Notes under the pieces: model-generated
What the model saw: the letters and a program-made list of their open reading frames with translations, nothing else
What the model was told of the DNA's origin: nothing
Databases searched by the model: none
Made by a program: the position numbers and the translations under genes
Shown here: positions 26,780-35,519 of the stretch, piece after piece
How the letters are laid out: the number at the start of each line of letters is the position of its first letter
Numbering within the stretch: position 1 is the first letter of the stretch
Origin: Anaerobutyricum hallii DSM 3353
GTDB taxonomy: Bacteria; Bacillota; Clostridia; Lachnospirales; Lachnospiraceae
Assembly (NCBI RefSeq): GCF_000173975.1
Contig: NZ_ACEP01000029.1
Location: 53,865 to 117,864, forward strand
Reading direction: 5' to 3'
Length of the DNA stretch: 64,000 nucleotides

Positions 26780-27361
26780 TTGAAACTGATGACAGACAGA
26801 GATTATGCAATTAAATCAATGAAAGAAATTACCTTCCAGATGGCAAGTCATGCACAGGATTATCTGGAAGTTACAATCGAAAGACATTATACTGATATTA
26901 AAGAATTGATGACAAGCTATCAGAAATTGATTTTGGAAAATCAGATTGTGTTAGAAGAACTGGATATGGAATGCCAGGAGAAAATCAATGAAGATATGGC
27001 ATATGTATTGAGTTATCTGAGCATTTATAACAACCAGCTGAATGTGCCAAAGATGCACCGGGAGATGAATAATCTGATGATTATTTATGGATTGTCGGAC
27101 ATGATCTATCGGGGAATGACTTTGGTGAAGTTCTATGCACCGAATGGTGTGATGCTCAGTGAAATCCTTCATTCCTGTTTTTGCAGTCATTATAATAAGA
27201 CAGATGTGGAAGTACAACAGGAGTTGGGAATAGGCAGGACTTCTTTTTATAAAATGAAGAAGCAGGCACTTGGGTATTTAGGATTTTATTTTTATGAGAT
27301 CGTGGTACCGCAGGCAAAGGATAAAAGATTTAAACCGTCACTGGGCGTTGAGGAAGAGTAG
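26780..27361 (+). CDS. hypothetical protein with ArpU/sigma-like C-terminal HTH
   Basis: About 190 residues; either the TTG at 26780 or the ATG at 26789 could be the start, since AAGGAG lies at 26770-26775. It is helical throughout. The C-terminal part, DVEVQQELGIGRTSFYKMKK, looks like the helix-turn-helix of ArpU-type late regulators. A regulatory role within the element is inferred. The next gene starts directly after its stop. Confidence 0.65.
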   Translation: MKLMTDRDYAIKSMKEITFQMASHAQDYLEVTIERHYTDIKELMTSYQKLILENQIVLEELDMECQEKINEDMAYVLSYLSIYNNQLNVPKMHREMNNLMIIYGLSDMIYRGMTLVKFYAPNGVMLSEILHSCFCSHYNKTDVEVQQELGIGRTSFYKMKKQALGYLGFYFYEIVVPQAKDKRFKPSLGVEEE

Positions 27362-27742
27362 GTGAATAATATGAGATACGAAGATTCGATGAAAGGTGTA
27401 GCTGCTCAGATAATCAAAGAACAGCAGCGAGTCAGTAAAATTAAAAACAATCCAGAAGAGTTCCATTGGCATGACGAATATGCAACGTTGAATTTCTTTC
27501 GGTTTATCTGCAAAAATATCGGTAACTTGGGAAATGGAGAAATTGAGAAAATGGTCACACGCTTGAAAAGCATAGATCAGAAAGCAGTGGAAAACCATGT
27601 GAATGGTGCTGTCTGGGCATTTGATTATGATAAGATGTTCTGTGTATTGATGGAAAATGAAATTTGCCGAAAGGTGTGTGAAAAGAATAAATATAATAGT
27701 TGGATGAAACTGATTGGAAATTATTGTTTTCAAGTGGTGTAG
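27362..27742 (+). CDS. hypothetical protein
   Basis: 126 residues, alpha-helical and charged, with no motif I recognise; visible segments include EEFHWHDEYATLNFFRFICK and NHVNGAVWAFDYDKMFCVLM. It starts (GTG) 1 bp after the preceding gene, so it is probably co-expressed with the ArpU-like protein. Function unknown. Confidence 0.65.
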   Translation: MNNMRYEDSMKGVAAQIIKEQQRVSKIKNNPEEFHWHDEYATLNFFRFICKNIGNLGNGEIEKMVTRLKSIDQKAVENHVNGAVWAFDYDKMFCVLMENEICRKVCEKNKYNSWMKLIGNYCFQVV

Positions 27743-27845
27743 GATAAAATAGTGGCTTGTGAAAAGCTGATTTTGATGTTAAGATGAAATTGGGATAGGA
27801 GACATTTAGGAACCTATCCTGACATAGCAAAGAATGGAGGCGAGA

Positions 27846-28685
27846 ATGGACGTGGCGAAAGAAGAAATCGTGAAAACAGAAGAATTGGAAACACGTTACG
27901 AAAGATACAAGGGTATCTTAAAAGACCTTACCATCATGAGCGATGTGTTTATGCGGAATGTATTCAAGAAACGGGAATGTACAGAATATGTTCTGCAGGT
28001 AATTATGAATAAAAAGGATCTGAAAGTGATTGATCAAGTTCTGCAGAAAGACTATAAGAATTTGCAGGGGCGTTCAGCTATTCTGGACTGTGTTGCCAGA
28101 GATTCTGAAGGCAAGCAGATGGATGTAGAAATCCAACAGGACAACGAAGGGGCATCTCCCAAAAGAGCAAGGTATCATAGTGGTCTGATGGATATGAACA
28201 CATTAAATCCAGGACAGGATTTTGATGACCTTCCGGAAAGCTACGTGATTTTTATCACCAGAGACGATGCACTTGGATACGGACTTCCGATTTATCATAT
28301 AGACAGGAAAATCGAAGAAGTCAGTGAGAATTTTAAGGATGAAGCTCATATTATCTATGTAAATTCTAAGAAACAAGAGGATACAGAATTAGGCAGACTG
28401 ATGCATGATCTTCACTGTAAGAATGCAGAAGATATGCACAGTAAGATACTTGCTGACAGAGTATACGAATTGAAGGAAACACAGAAAGGGGTGGAATTCA
28501 TGTGCCGTGAGATGGAACAGATTTATAGTGAAGGTATTGAAAGTGGTGAGCTGAAAAAAGCAAAAGCCTCAGCATTATCCATGGCTGCGGATGGAATGAA
28601 AGTTGATAAAATAGCCCACTATCTTAATGTGAGTGTTCAAATGGTGCAGAAATGGATTGATGAGAGCATGAGTGTTGCACATTAA
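27846..28685 (+). CDS. Rpn/PD-(D/E)xK nuclease-family putative transposase
   Basis: 279 residues from the ATG at 27846 after GGAGGCG. The segment ILDCVARDSEGKQMDVEIQQ carries the D...ExQ motif of the Rpn/PDDEXK transposase-like family, preceded by FMRNVFKKRECTEYVLQ, and the C-terminus ends in an HTH-like region. Rpn proteins promote RecA-independent recombination by DNA cleavage; this family is widespread in gut Firmicutes, often in multiple copies. It stands alone before a strong terminator. Confidence 0.8.
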   Translation: MDVAKEEIVKTEELETRYERYKGILKDLTIMSDVFMRNVFKKRECTEYVLQVIMNKKDLKVIDQVLQKDYKNLQGRSAILDCVARDSEGKQMDVEIQQDNEGASPKRARYHSGLMDMNTLNPGQDFDDLPESYVIFITRDDALGYGLPIYHIDRKIEEVSENFKDEAHIIYVNSKKQEDTELGRLMHDLHCKNAEDMHSKILADRVYELKETQKGVEFMCREMEQIYSEGIESGELKKAKASALSMAADGMKVDKIAHYLNVSVQMVQKWIDESMSVAH

Positions 28686-28705
28686 CAAATGATAAATTTT
28701 AATGG

Positions 28706-28743
28706 AGCTACCAGAGGATACTAATTCTTCTGGTGGCTTTTTT
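28706..28743 (+). terminator. intrinsic terminator after nuclease gene
   Basis: AGCTACCAGAGGA pairs with TCTTCTGGTGGCT and is followed by a run of T. Confidence 0.85.
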
Positions 28744-28771
28744 GTGTGTTGCATGTATAAAAAATGAAAAT

Positions 28772-28787
28772 TAGTTCCATAGAACTA
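28772..28787. promoter_or_regulatory. operator TAGTTC-N4-GAACTA, copy 1
   Basis: Inverted half-sites upstream of the XRE gene. The same 16-nt pattern recurs at 29297-29312 upstream of the next operon, so the XRE protein probably binds both. Confidence 0.6.
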
Positions 28788-28871
28788 CAACTTGATTTGC
28801 GGATTCTGTATCTTTCAATTATCCATCAGTATACTAATTTTAGACCGAATTATCGTTCTGAAGGAGGTGCT

Positions 28872-29189
28872 ATGATGGATTTAAAAGCGGTTGGTCAGCG
28901 AATTAAAGCAGCAAGAGAAGCAAAAAATCTTACACAGGAAGAACTGGCGGCGCTGGTAAATTTAAGTACAACACATGTCAGTGTGATAGAAAGAGGACTG
29001 AAAGTAACAAAGTTGGATACCTTTGTAGCAATTGCCAATGCACTTGATGTATCGGCTGATGCGCTACTGATAGATGTTGTGACACATTCTGTCACAGGTG
29101 TTACTAATGAATTATCTGATATGATAGAAAAATTGCCAAAGGACGAGCAGAAAAGAATTTTAAATGCGGTCAGAGCTTTGGTAGACTAA
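28872..29189 (+). CDS. XRE-family regulator
   Basis: 105 residues from the ATG at 28872 (or 28875), following GAAGGAGG. The HTH spans about residues 7-62 (RIKAAREAKNLTQEELAALV, then THVSVIERGLKV), followed by a short C-terminal extension with helical IEKLPKDEQKRILNAVRAL. It probably autoregulates through TAGTTC-N4-GAACTA at 28772 and also controls the 29345 operon through the matching site at 29297. Confidence 0.85.
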   Translation: MMDLKAVGQRIKAAREAKNLTQEELAALVNLSTTHVSVIERGLKVTKLDTFVAIANALDVSADALLIDVVTHSVTGVTNELSDMIEKLPKDEQKRILNAVRALVD

Positions 29190-29296
29190 TGAAATAGGCA
29201 TTGAAATCGAAGGGCATTAAGCTCTTCTTTTTTTTATTCTTTTTTATGGATTCGTTTGTGAAAAAATCTTTTTTCATAGTGATAATCATGATATAG

Positions 29297-29312
29297 TAGT
29301 TCTAAAGAACTA
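29297..29312. promoter_or_regulatory. operator TAGTTC-N4-GAACTA, copy 2
   Basis: TAGTTCTAAAGAACTA, matching the palindrome in front of the XRE gene and lying 33 bp before the 29345 start codon. Confidence 0.6.
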
Positions 29313-29344
29313 TAAATAATTCTTTGAAACTGGAGGGCGGGTAA

Positions 29345-29566
29345 ATGAGAGAAAAAAATATTTATGAGAAGATTGCAGAAAAGTACAATACGACACCAGA
29401 AGAAGTACGCAGAGAAATGCAGATAGCCATAGATACAGGATTTGATAATCCTGATCCGGCCGTGCAGGAAGAATGGAAGAAAATGACACTTAAAGGAGAA
29501 AGACCTACACCGGAAGAAGTAATCAATTACGCAGTAAAAAAAACTAAAAGGAAAATAAAAATATGA
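29345..29566 (+). CDS. Spo0A C-terminal-like small regulator
   Basis: 73 residues: NIYEKIAEKYNTTPEEVRRE, then AIDTGFDNPDPAVQEEWKKM and RPTPEEVINYAV. This is the layout of short Spo0A effector-domain-like proteins common on Lachnospiraceae mobile elements. It has no receiver domain, so phosphorylation control is absent. DNA binding is inferred from the family. It overlaps the next gene by 4 bp and follows an XRE operator copy. Confidence 0.75.
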   Translation: MREKNIYEKIAEKYNTTPEEVRREMQIAIDTGFDNPDPAVQEEWKKMTLKGERPTPEEVINYAVKKTKRKIKI

Positions 29567-29994
29567 AGAAAAAGATAATTGCAGTGATCTCAGGAGCAGT
29601 GATCTTGATAATTGCTGCAGGAAGTATTTATGGGAAATCTGAATCTGGTCATAAGGAAGGCGAACCGGATGTAGTTGGAACATTTTCCGTAAATCGAGAT
29701 GAAAATATTACAGTGGTTGCTAACCGGGGACATATCGGGGATAAAGAAGCTTTTGCAAGAGAACTTTTGCAGATGTACAAGGATGATTCATTTTATTCGA
29801 CAAAATTCTCCACAGACAGGGGATATGCGACGAGTCTTGATATGAACATCTATTTATGGAAAGAGGATATTGAAGATGGGGAATCGGTAATGACAGCCGA
29901 ATATAGACCTGTAGAATACGGAAAGGACTATGATGTAGTCAATCATCCTGATAAATTTCAACTATATATAGATGGAAAAGAAGTAGAAGAATAA
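29563..29994 (+). CDS. membrane-anchored or secreted hypothetical protein
   Basis: 143 residues. The N-terminal signal/anchor MKKKIIAVISGAVILIIAAG is followed by an extracytoplasmic region with VGTFSVNRDENITVVANRG and later a YRPVEYGKDYDVV segment, probably beta-rich. No lipobox cysteine is seen. It overlaps the Spo0A-like gene and should be co-expressed. Function unknown. Confidence 0.7.
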   Translation: MKKKIIAVISGAVILIIAAGSIYGKSESGHKEGEPDVVGTFSVNRDENITVVANRGHIGDKEAFARELLQMYKDDSFYSTKFSTDRGYATSLDMNIYLWKEDIEDGESVMTAEYRPVEYGKDYDVVNHPDKFQLYIDGKEVEE

Positions 29995-30146
29995 CACGGT
30001 GAACTTTTTATACTGAAATATGTACGATTCCAATAATGATATGAACTTATGGGAATATATTGCGGATACTTTGTGAACTTTATCCTGATACAATGATTAT
30101 GCTGATGAAAGAAGGCATAGATAACTGAATACAAGAAAGAGACGAA

Positions 30147-30185
30147 AGCCTCAGTAGTTAAGAAAAAACTACTGGGGCTTTTTTT
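30147..30185 (+). terminator. intrinsic terminator
   Basis: AGCCTCAGTAGTT pairs with AACTACTGGGGCT and is followed by seven T. It lies in the 326-bp gap after the 29563 gene; nothing else is evident in that gap apart from the ribosome site of the next gene. Confidence 0.85.
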
Positions 30186-30320
30186 CGTGCCTGAATTTCT
30201 CAGCCAATAACTGCGGGCGTATCCCGGCAGGATAAAGGCGGAGCAGGCATGATCCTAAACAGAGGTCCGCCTTCTGGACTTGAAACGAGCAACAAGATTT
30301 CAAATTCAGGAGGAACGGAT

Positions 30321-30794
30321 ATGTATATTGAACACCCATATTTTTACGAAGGAAAGTATTACGCAAATATTGATGGAGAAATGATCGAGATTACAAAAGA
30401 AGTTGCGTATGCGATGAATAATTTTTACAGAAGCAGCAAGGCAAAAAAAGTTGAGATTAAGAATGAACTGGGTGAGGTTGTGGATAAGATGCTGAGAGAA
30501 GTACCTTACAGCGGTCAGTCCATTGATGGAGAAGGCTTCATGATTGAGGATTTTCCAGATCTGAACTGTGATGTGGAGCACTGTGTACTGACAAAAATGG
30601 AACAGCAGGATATTCACACAGTGATCAATCAACTGAACTCAGAGGAACGCATGATTATTTATGGCATTTTCTTTGAAAACAAGACACAGACACAGATGGC
30701 GGAGATTATGGGGATTTCCAGACAGATGCTGTCATACAAGCTGAAATCCACTCTTAATAAGATGCGTGAAATGTATATGAATAAATTTTTTTAA
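30321..30794 (+). CDS. sigma-70 region-4-like protein
   Basis: 157 residues from the ATG at 30321 after AGGAGG; the frame extends upstream but without a usable start. The C-terminal part has a sigma region 4-type HTH: LNSEERMIIYGIFFENKTQT, then QMAEIMGISRQMLSYKLKST. The N-terminal half lacks a recognisable region 2, so it resembles the small sigma-like regulators of conjugative elements rather than a full sigma factor. Probable role: transcription control of element genes. Confidence 0.8.
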   Translation: MYIEHPYFYEGKYYANIDGEMIEITKEVAYAMNNFYRSSKAKKVEIKNELGEVVDKMLREVPYSGQSIDGEGFMIEDFPDLNCDVEHCVLTKMEQQDIHTVINQLNSEERMIIYGIFFENKTQTQMAEIMGISRQMLSYKLKSTLNKMREMYMNKFF

Positions 30795-30959
30795 AAAATT
30801 TTTCAAAATCTTTTGCATCTGCCAAAGTCATTTGACTTTAGTAATTAGAGGAAGTTAAAGGACTTCCTAAAATGAACCATGATAACTGAATATCCAATAA
30901 TAACTGACGTGACATTTCATGCAAAGAGCACGAGGAAGATGCCGCTATAGGATTATAAG

Positions 30960-31325
30960 ACAAAACAAAGATTTTTAGTTCAGTCCGTAATGCTGCGAAA
31001 AAGCACTGACCGAAGCCAGCTGGCAGGCTGGTGATGCGATGATATGTATGAGATGCGATACACTTGCAGATCCTGAGAAGTCTGTAACTGGTAAACCTAT
31101 GAACTGCTGGAGCCTGGAAACGAGAGTTTCCGGGTTGTGGTCCGGAGTATGCATCCGGGCAGGTTATTATTCCCTTCCTGCATATGCGGGAGTAACGATT
31201 CGGGGTATCGAGGATAAATAGAATCGAGCGAGCACTGTTTAATAATCAAATTGGCTATAGAGGTTATGCGGCAGAGCTTTCCGTCTTGGAAAGGAACTCT
31301 GCCGTATTCCTGTGGAGCCAATATA
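30960..31325 (+). ncRNA. candidate structured RNA
   Basis: The 577-bp gap before the MazF gene has no convincing ORF but several strong stems. 31113-31134 is a 9-bp stem closed by a GAGA (GNRA-type) loop. 31249-31322 is a composite hairpin nesting ATTGGCT/AGCCAAT, CGGCAGAG/CTCTGCCG and CTTTCC/GGAAAG. Shorter stems occur near 31015-31031 (CCAGC/GCTGG) and 31178-31191 (CCTGCATATGCGGG). I do not recognise the family. Confidence 0.45.
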
Positions 31326-31371
31326 GCGCTATGAATGCTTTACAAATAAAAAAAGATTGGAGAGATGACAA

Positions 31372-31752
31372 GTGACGATTCGAAGAGGAGATATCTTATG
31401 GGCGGATCTCGGTATGTTCCCGACAACTTCGGTTCAGGGTGGAGTAAGACCGGTGATCGTAGTAAGTAACAACAAAGCTAATACATACAGTTCAGTCATT
31501 ACAGTAGTTCCGCTGACGTCAAGAATATATAAGAAGCGGTATTTGCCAACACATGTATTTATCAGCAAATATGATATGACGGGAATCCGAAAAGGAAGCC
31601 TGGCACTGGCTGAACAGGTTATGAGCATTTCTACGAAATGTATTATTGAGAAATGCGGAAGAGTAAATAAGTGGAGCCTGGATCGGGTACTGAAAGCAGT
31701 ACGGATTCAGATGGGAATGGAAGGAGAAGGGCATGACGGCAGAGGAATATAG
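31372..31752 (+). CDS. MazF/PemK-family toxin (endoribonuclease)
   Basis: 126 residues from a GTG codon after a GGAGAGATGAC ribosome site. Family features are RRGDILWADLGMFPTTSVQG, RPVIVVSNNKAN and LTSRIYKKRYLPTHVFI. The fold cleaves RNA. No typical MazE-like antitoxin gene sits beside it; upstream is the probable structured RNA, and downstream, overlapping by 20 bp, is a small conserved gene. It may be a stabilization factor of the element. Confidence 0.88.
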   Translation: MTIRRGDILWADLGMFPTTSVQGGVRPVIVVSNNKANTYSSVITVVPLTSRIYKKRYLPTHVFISKYDMTGIRKGSLALAEQVMSISTKCIIEKCGRVNKWSLDRVLKAVRIQMGMEGEGHDGRGI

Positions 31753-31981
31753 AAACTATCTGGAAACGGATTTTGATGATGTAGATCTGAAGGAATTGAA
31801 GGACATCCGAAAAATAAGGATTGACCGGAATCAGACGAAAGAAAAAAGAATAGCTCAATATCTTAGACAAGTGGGAAATCCCTATCTTGTCTGTATAGGA
31901 AATGTAAAAGTGAAAATACGGTTTGCAAACAATGGAGTATCTTTTGAAGATGCATTTGAGGAACTTTTGCTTTCTGTATAA
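31733..31981 (+). CDS. small conserved protein next to MazF (DUF6870-like)
   Basis: 82 residues: EEYRNYLETDFDDVDLKELK, then IRIDRNQTKEKRIAQYLRQV, GNPYLV, and an acidic C-terminus. Similar small proteins accompany recombinase modules of Lachnospiraceae elements; the family name is from memory. The start codon overlaps the MazF gene, implying coupling. It does not look like MazE, so an antitoxin role is only possible. Confidence 0.6.
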   Translation: MTAEEYRNYLETDFDDVDLKELKDIRKIRIDRNQTKEKRIAQYLRQVGNPYLVCIGNVKVKIRFANNGVSFEDAFEELLLSV

Positions 31982-32120
31982 AAAGTGGTGGTAAAATCTG
32001 AAGAGTTATGTTAATATGGAGGCGAGGAATTCAGGACTCCTCATTTCTATTAGGACAAAATCGACTCACCCTCTGGGTTTTACCAATGTTGATGGAAAGG
32101 TAAAACTAAGGAGGATGAAG

Positions 32121-33818
32121 ATGAATCAAATTAACAATTCAAAGAAAATCTATCATGCAGCCATTTATGTTCGTTTATCGAAAGAAGATGGCGATGTTGC
32201 TACTGCTGGAAAGCGTGAAAGCAACAGTATCTCAAATCAGAAAGATCTGATAAAAAATTTCCTAAAAGATAAAAAGGATATAGTTGTTGTATCAGAACGG
32301 GTGGATGACGGTTACAGCGGTTCTAATTTTGAACGTCCTGCATTTCAGATGATGCTGGAAGATATCAAAAAAGGAATTGTGGATTGTGTCGTTGTAAAAG
32401 ACCTTTCCCGTTTTGGACGTGAGTATATTGATGCCGGAAAATATATCGAAAGATTATTTCCGGCACTTGGCGTGCGGTTTATTGCGGTCAATGATCATTA
32501 TGACAGCCTGGAAGGGAAAAGTCAGGCAGACGAAATCGTGATTCCCTTCAAGAATCTCATTAACGATGCATATTGCCGTGACATTTCTATCAAAATAAGA
32601 AGCCACCTGGAAGTAAAGAGAAAAAATGGGGAATATATCGGAGCGTTTACACCGTATGGCTACCAGAAAGATTCAGATAATAAAAACAAACTGGTGATAG
32701 ATGCATATGCGGCAGGTATCGTCAAAGAAATTTACCGCATGAAATTATCAGGTATGAGCCAGACAGCAATTGCCAATGCATTGAACAAACAGGGTGTTCT
32801 TTCACCAATGGAATACAAGCACAGTCTTGGAATAAGGATTCAGGATAATTTTAAAACACACGAACAGGCAGAATGGAGCGCCATGTCGGTAAAAAGAATC
32901 CTTGAAAATGAAGTATACACTGGAACTCTGGTGCAGGGAAAAAGAACAACACCAAACCATAAAGTAAAAAAATTGATGAAAAAGCCGGAGACAGATTGGG
33001 TTAGAATTGAAAAAAACCATGAGGCTATCGTATCAGAACGAGAATTTGCACTGGTGCAGAGATTATTAGGGATAGATACAAGGACTTCTCCGAACGAGGA
33101 AAAGGTATATCCATTATCTGGACTTGTGGTTTGTGGAGACTGTGGGGCAATGATGATCAAACGGGATGTTCCGGCAGGAGGAAAGGTATACGCTTACTAT
33201 ATCTGTTCCAGACATGCGGCTACGAAAGCGTGTGCAGCACACAGAATACCAATGGGTAAACTAGAAGAAACAGTATTGGAACTGGTAAAAATCCATATTG
33301 AAAATATCCTTGATATGAAAAAAATCATGGATTTTATCCATGAAGTACCATTTCAAGAATTGGATATAAAAGAACTGGAAATTAGAAAAGAAGCAAAAGA
33401 AAAAGAAGCCGTGCGATGCCGGGAGTTAAGAGATTATCTATATGAGGATTTCCGTGAAGGAATCATTTCAAAAGAAGATTATAAAGAGCTTCATGACGGG
33501 TACACAGAAAAACGGAAAAAAGCCGAGGAAGCAGTCCGAAGCATTGATCAGCAGATCAGTGAAGTCCTGGAATCAAAAAGTGATAAATATCATTGGCTGG
33601 ATTATTTTGCCGAGCATCAGAATATACAGGAACTTACAAGAACTGTTGCTGTTGAACTGATTGACCAGATATTAGTATATGACAAAAAACATATTGAAGT
33701 CAGATTTAATTTTGATGATTGTTATCAATCTTTGTTACGGCAGATACAGTCGGTGGGATGCGATGTCAGCACAGGTATGGACGGAAGAATAGAAATTCAA
33801 AAGAGGGAGGTCGTATAA
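32121..33818 (+). CDS. large serine recombinase 1
   Basis: 565 residues from the ATG at 32121, just after AAGGAGGATGAAG; the upstream frame lacks a ribosome site. The resolvase domain has catalytic Ser in YVRLSKEDG and arginines in VVKDLSRFGREYI. Then come a recombinase domain (about 190-300), a zinc ribbon with VVCGDCGAMM and YICSRH, and a C-terminal coiled coil. It catalyses integration and excision through serine-linked double-strand breaks. First of three adjacent recombinases. Confidence 0.93.
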   Translation: MNQINNSKKIYHAAIYVRLSKEDGDVATAGKRESNSISNQKDLIKNFLKDKKDIVVVSERVDDGYSGSNFERPAFQMMLEDIKKGIVDCVVVKDLSRFGREYIDAGKYIERLFPALGVRFIAVNDHYDSLEGKSQADEIVIPFKNLINDAYCRDISIKIRSHLEVKRKNGEYIGAFTPYGYQKDSDNKNKLVIDAYAAGIVKEIYRMKLSGMSQTAIANALNKQGVLSPMEYKHSLGIRIQDNFKTHEQAEWSAMSVKRILENEVYTGTLVQGKRTTPNHKVKKLMKKPETDWVRIEKNHEAIVSEREFALVQRLLGIDTRTSPNEEKVYPLSGLVVCGDCGAMMIKRDVPAGGKVYAYYICSRHAATKACAAHRIPMGKLEETVLELVKIHIENILDMKKIMDFIHEVPFQELDIKELEIRKEAKEKEAVRCRELRDYLYEDFREGIISKEDYKELHDGYTEKRKKAEEAVRSIDQQISEVLESKSDKYHWLDYFAEHQNIQELTRTVAVELIDQILVYDKKHIEVRFNFDDCYQSLLRQIQSVGCDVSTGMDGRIEIQKREVV

Positions 33819-35519
33819 ATGGCTCGAAAATCAAGAAAAGTAGATTATGTGAATGTTGGAAATAAAGAAAATTTGGTTACAGAAGCTGAAAACCAGTGTG
33901 AAAAAGTTTCACATGCAGCCCTTTATGCAAGGCTTTCCTATGAGAGTGAAAAGAACAGAGAAAGAAATACGATAGAAACGCAGATGGTTCTGCTTCATAA
34001 TTTCGTAAAAGAACAGAAAGATATCGTGGTTGCAAAGGAATATTATGATATATCTAAAACCGGAACTAATTTTGAGAGAGATGGTTTTAATGAGATGATG
34101 CAGGACATCAAAGAGGGAAATATTGACTGTGTTATTGTTAAAGATCTTTCTAGACTTGGAAGAAATTATGTAGAGGCAGGAAGCTATATTGAAAGAGTGT
34201 TCCCATTCTTTAATGTGCGTTTTATTTCGGTGAATGATCATTATGATTCGTTCAGAGATGACATAAGCCTGCTGATCAGCATGTCAAACGTGTATAATGA
34301 GTTTTATTCCAGAGATTTGGCAAAGAAAATAAGAAGTTCATACCGGACGAGCTGGGCAAATGGCGAATTTCCTTCCGGTCAGATGGCTTATGGTTATGAA
34401 AAAGACAAGGATAATCCTCATCAGCTGATTCCAGATCCGGTAGCGGCACCAGTGGTGAAAAAGATATTTCAGTATTTTATTGATGGAATGACTTATGCAG
34501 AGATTGCCCGGAAATTAAATGCGGATGGGTATCTCTGCCCGAAAGCCTACAAGCTGGATAAAGCAGGAAAAGCAAATGAAAAGTCAGCGACATGGACATG
34601 GAGTGGAGGAACAGTCCACAAAATCCTTGAGAATCAATATTATGCCGGTGATAGTGTGCATAATCAGTTTACCAATGATTCCTGGGCAGCACAGAGACAG
34701 AAAATGAATCAGAAAGAAGAATGGATCATTATCAAAAATACCCATGAGGCACTTGTGAGCAGAAAGGATTTTGATGAGGTACAGGAAAAGATTGGTCATA
34801 TCGTAAAACGGGTTAATGAAGCTCGTAAATCAAATGGCAATAATGTAAGAGACTTCAACTTTTTCAAGCAGAAAATTGTATGTGCAGACTGTGGAAAAAC
34901 CATGTATTTATATGGGAAAACAAAAGGCAATCATCGTAGGTTTTACTGTGGAAATAATAAGCTCCACGGGAAGTGTACGCCACATTCTATCACTGATTTG
35001 GAAGTGAATGATTATGTACTGCGTGTGATACGTGCACATATCAATGTATATGTTGAAAATGTAGATTTGATTCGGCGGTTGAATCAAAGACAGGAAAGCA
35101 TTAAAAAATATGATGTGTTTAACAGAGAAATCAAGAAATGCCGGAAAGAACTGGAAAAAGTGGCAGTACACCGGGAAAGATTGTTTGAGGATTATGTGTG
35201 CCGTATTATTGATGCAGAGCAGTATGAAACATTTTCAAAGCAGGATGCGGAAACAGAAAAAGAGATCCAGAATAACATGGAAATTTTATTAAAGCATCAG
35301 GTTGGATATGAAAAAAATTTTCACACAGAGGAAGAATGGGAAACATTGATCAATAAATACCGCAATACGAGAACGCTGACAAAGGAAATGGTCAATGCTT
35401 TTGTAGAAAAAATCGAAATACATGAAAGCGGTTCTATTACGGTACGTTTGGTGTATGATGATATGTTGGAAGAATTAAGAAAATATGCAAAAGAACGGGA
35501 GGCTGAGTTATGCCAGTAA
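33819..35519 (+). CDS. large serine recombinase 2
   Basis: 566 residues. It starts directly after recombinase 1, with GGGAGG as ribosome site. Catalytic Ser lies in LYARLSYESE, followed by VIVKDLSRLGRNYVEAG, a recombinase domain, a zinc ribbon (IVCADCGKTM and FYCGNNKLHGKCT) and a coiled coil. All key residues seem present, so it should be active. It differs clearly from its two neighbours, so the trio is not a recent tandem duplication. Confidence 0.93.
   Translation: MARKSRKVDYVNVGNKENLVTEAENQCEKVSHAALYARLSYESEKNRERNTIETQMVLLHNFVKEQKDIVVAKEYYDISKTGTNFERDGFNEMMQDIKEGNIDCVIVKDLSRLGRNYVEAGSYIERVFPFFNVRFISVNDHYDSFRDDISLLISMSNVYNEFYSRDLAKKIRSSYRTSWANGEFPSGQMAYGYEKDKDNPHQLIPDPVAAPVVKKIFQYFIDGMTYAEIARKLNADGYLCPKAYKLDKAGKANEKSATWTWSGGTVHKILENQYYAGDSVHNQFTNDSWAAQRQKMNQKEEWIIIKNTHEALVSRKDFDEVQEKIGHIVKRVNEARKSNGNNVRDFNFFKQKIVCADCGKTMYLYGKTKGNHRRFYCGNNKLHGKCTPHSITDLEVNDYVLRVIRAHINVYVENVDLIRRLNQRQESIKKYDVFNREIKKCRKELEKVAVHRERLFEDYVCRIIDAEQYETFSKQDAETEKEIQNNMEILLKHQVGYEKNFHTEEEWETLINKYRNTRTLTKEMVNAFVEKIEIHESGSITVRLVYDDMLEELRKYAKEREAELCQ

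Noticed and set aside
26601..26810. Short reverse-strand frame in the gap before the ArpU-like gene
   Set aside because: It has no start-site support, runs into the next gene and matches nothing I can name; at most a remnant.
30960..31325. Group II intron
   Set aside because: No GTGYG-type 5' end followed by domain V near the 3' end, and no reverse transcriptase gene.
31372..31981. Classical MazEF pair
   Set aside because: The toxin is recognisable, but the overlapping downstream gene does not resemble MazE and no antitoxin-like frame lies upstream.
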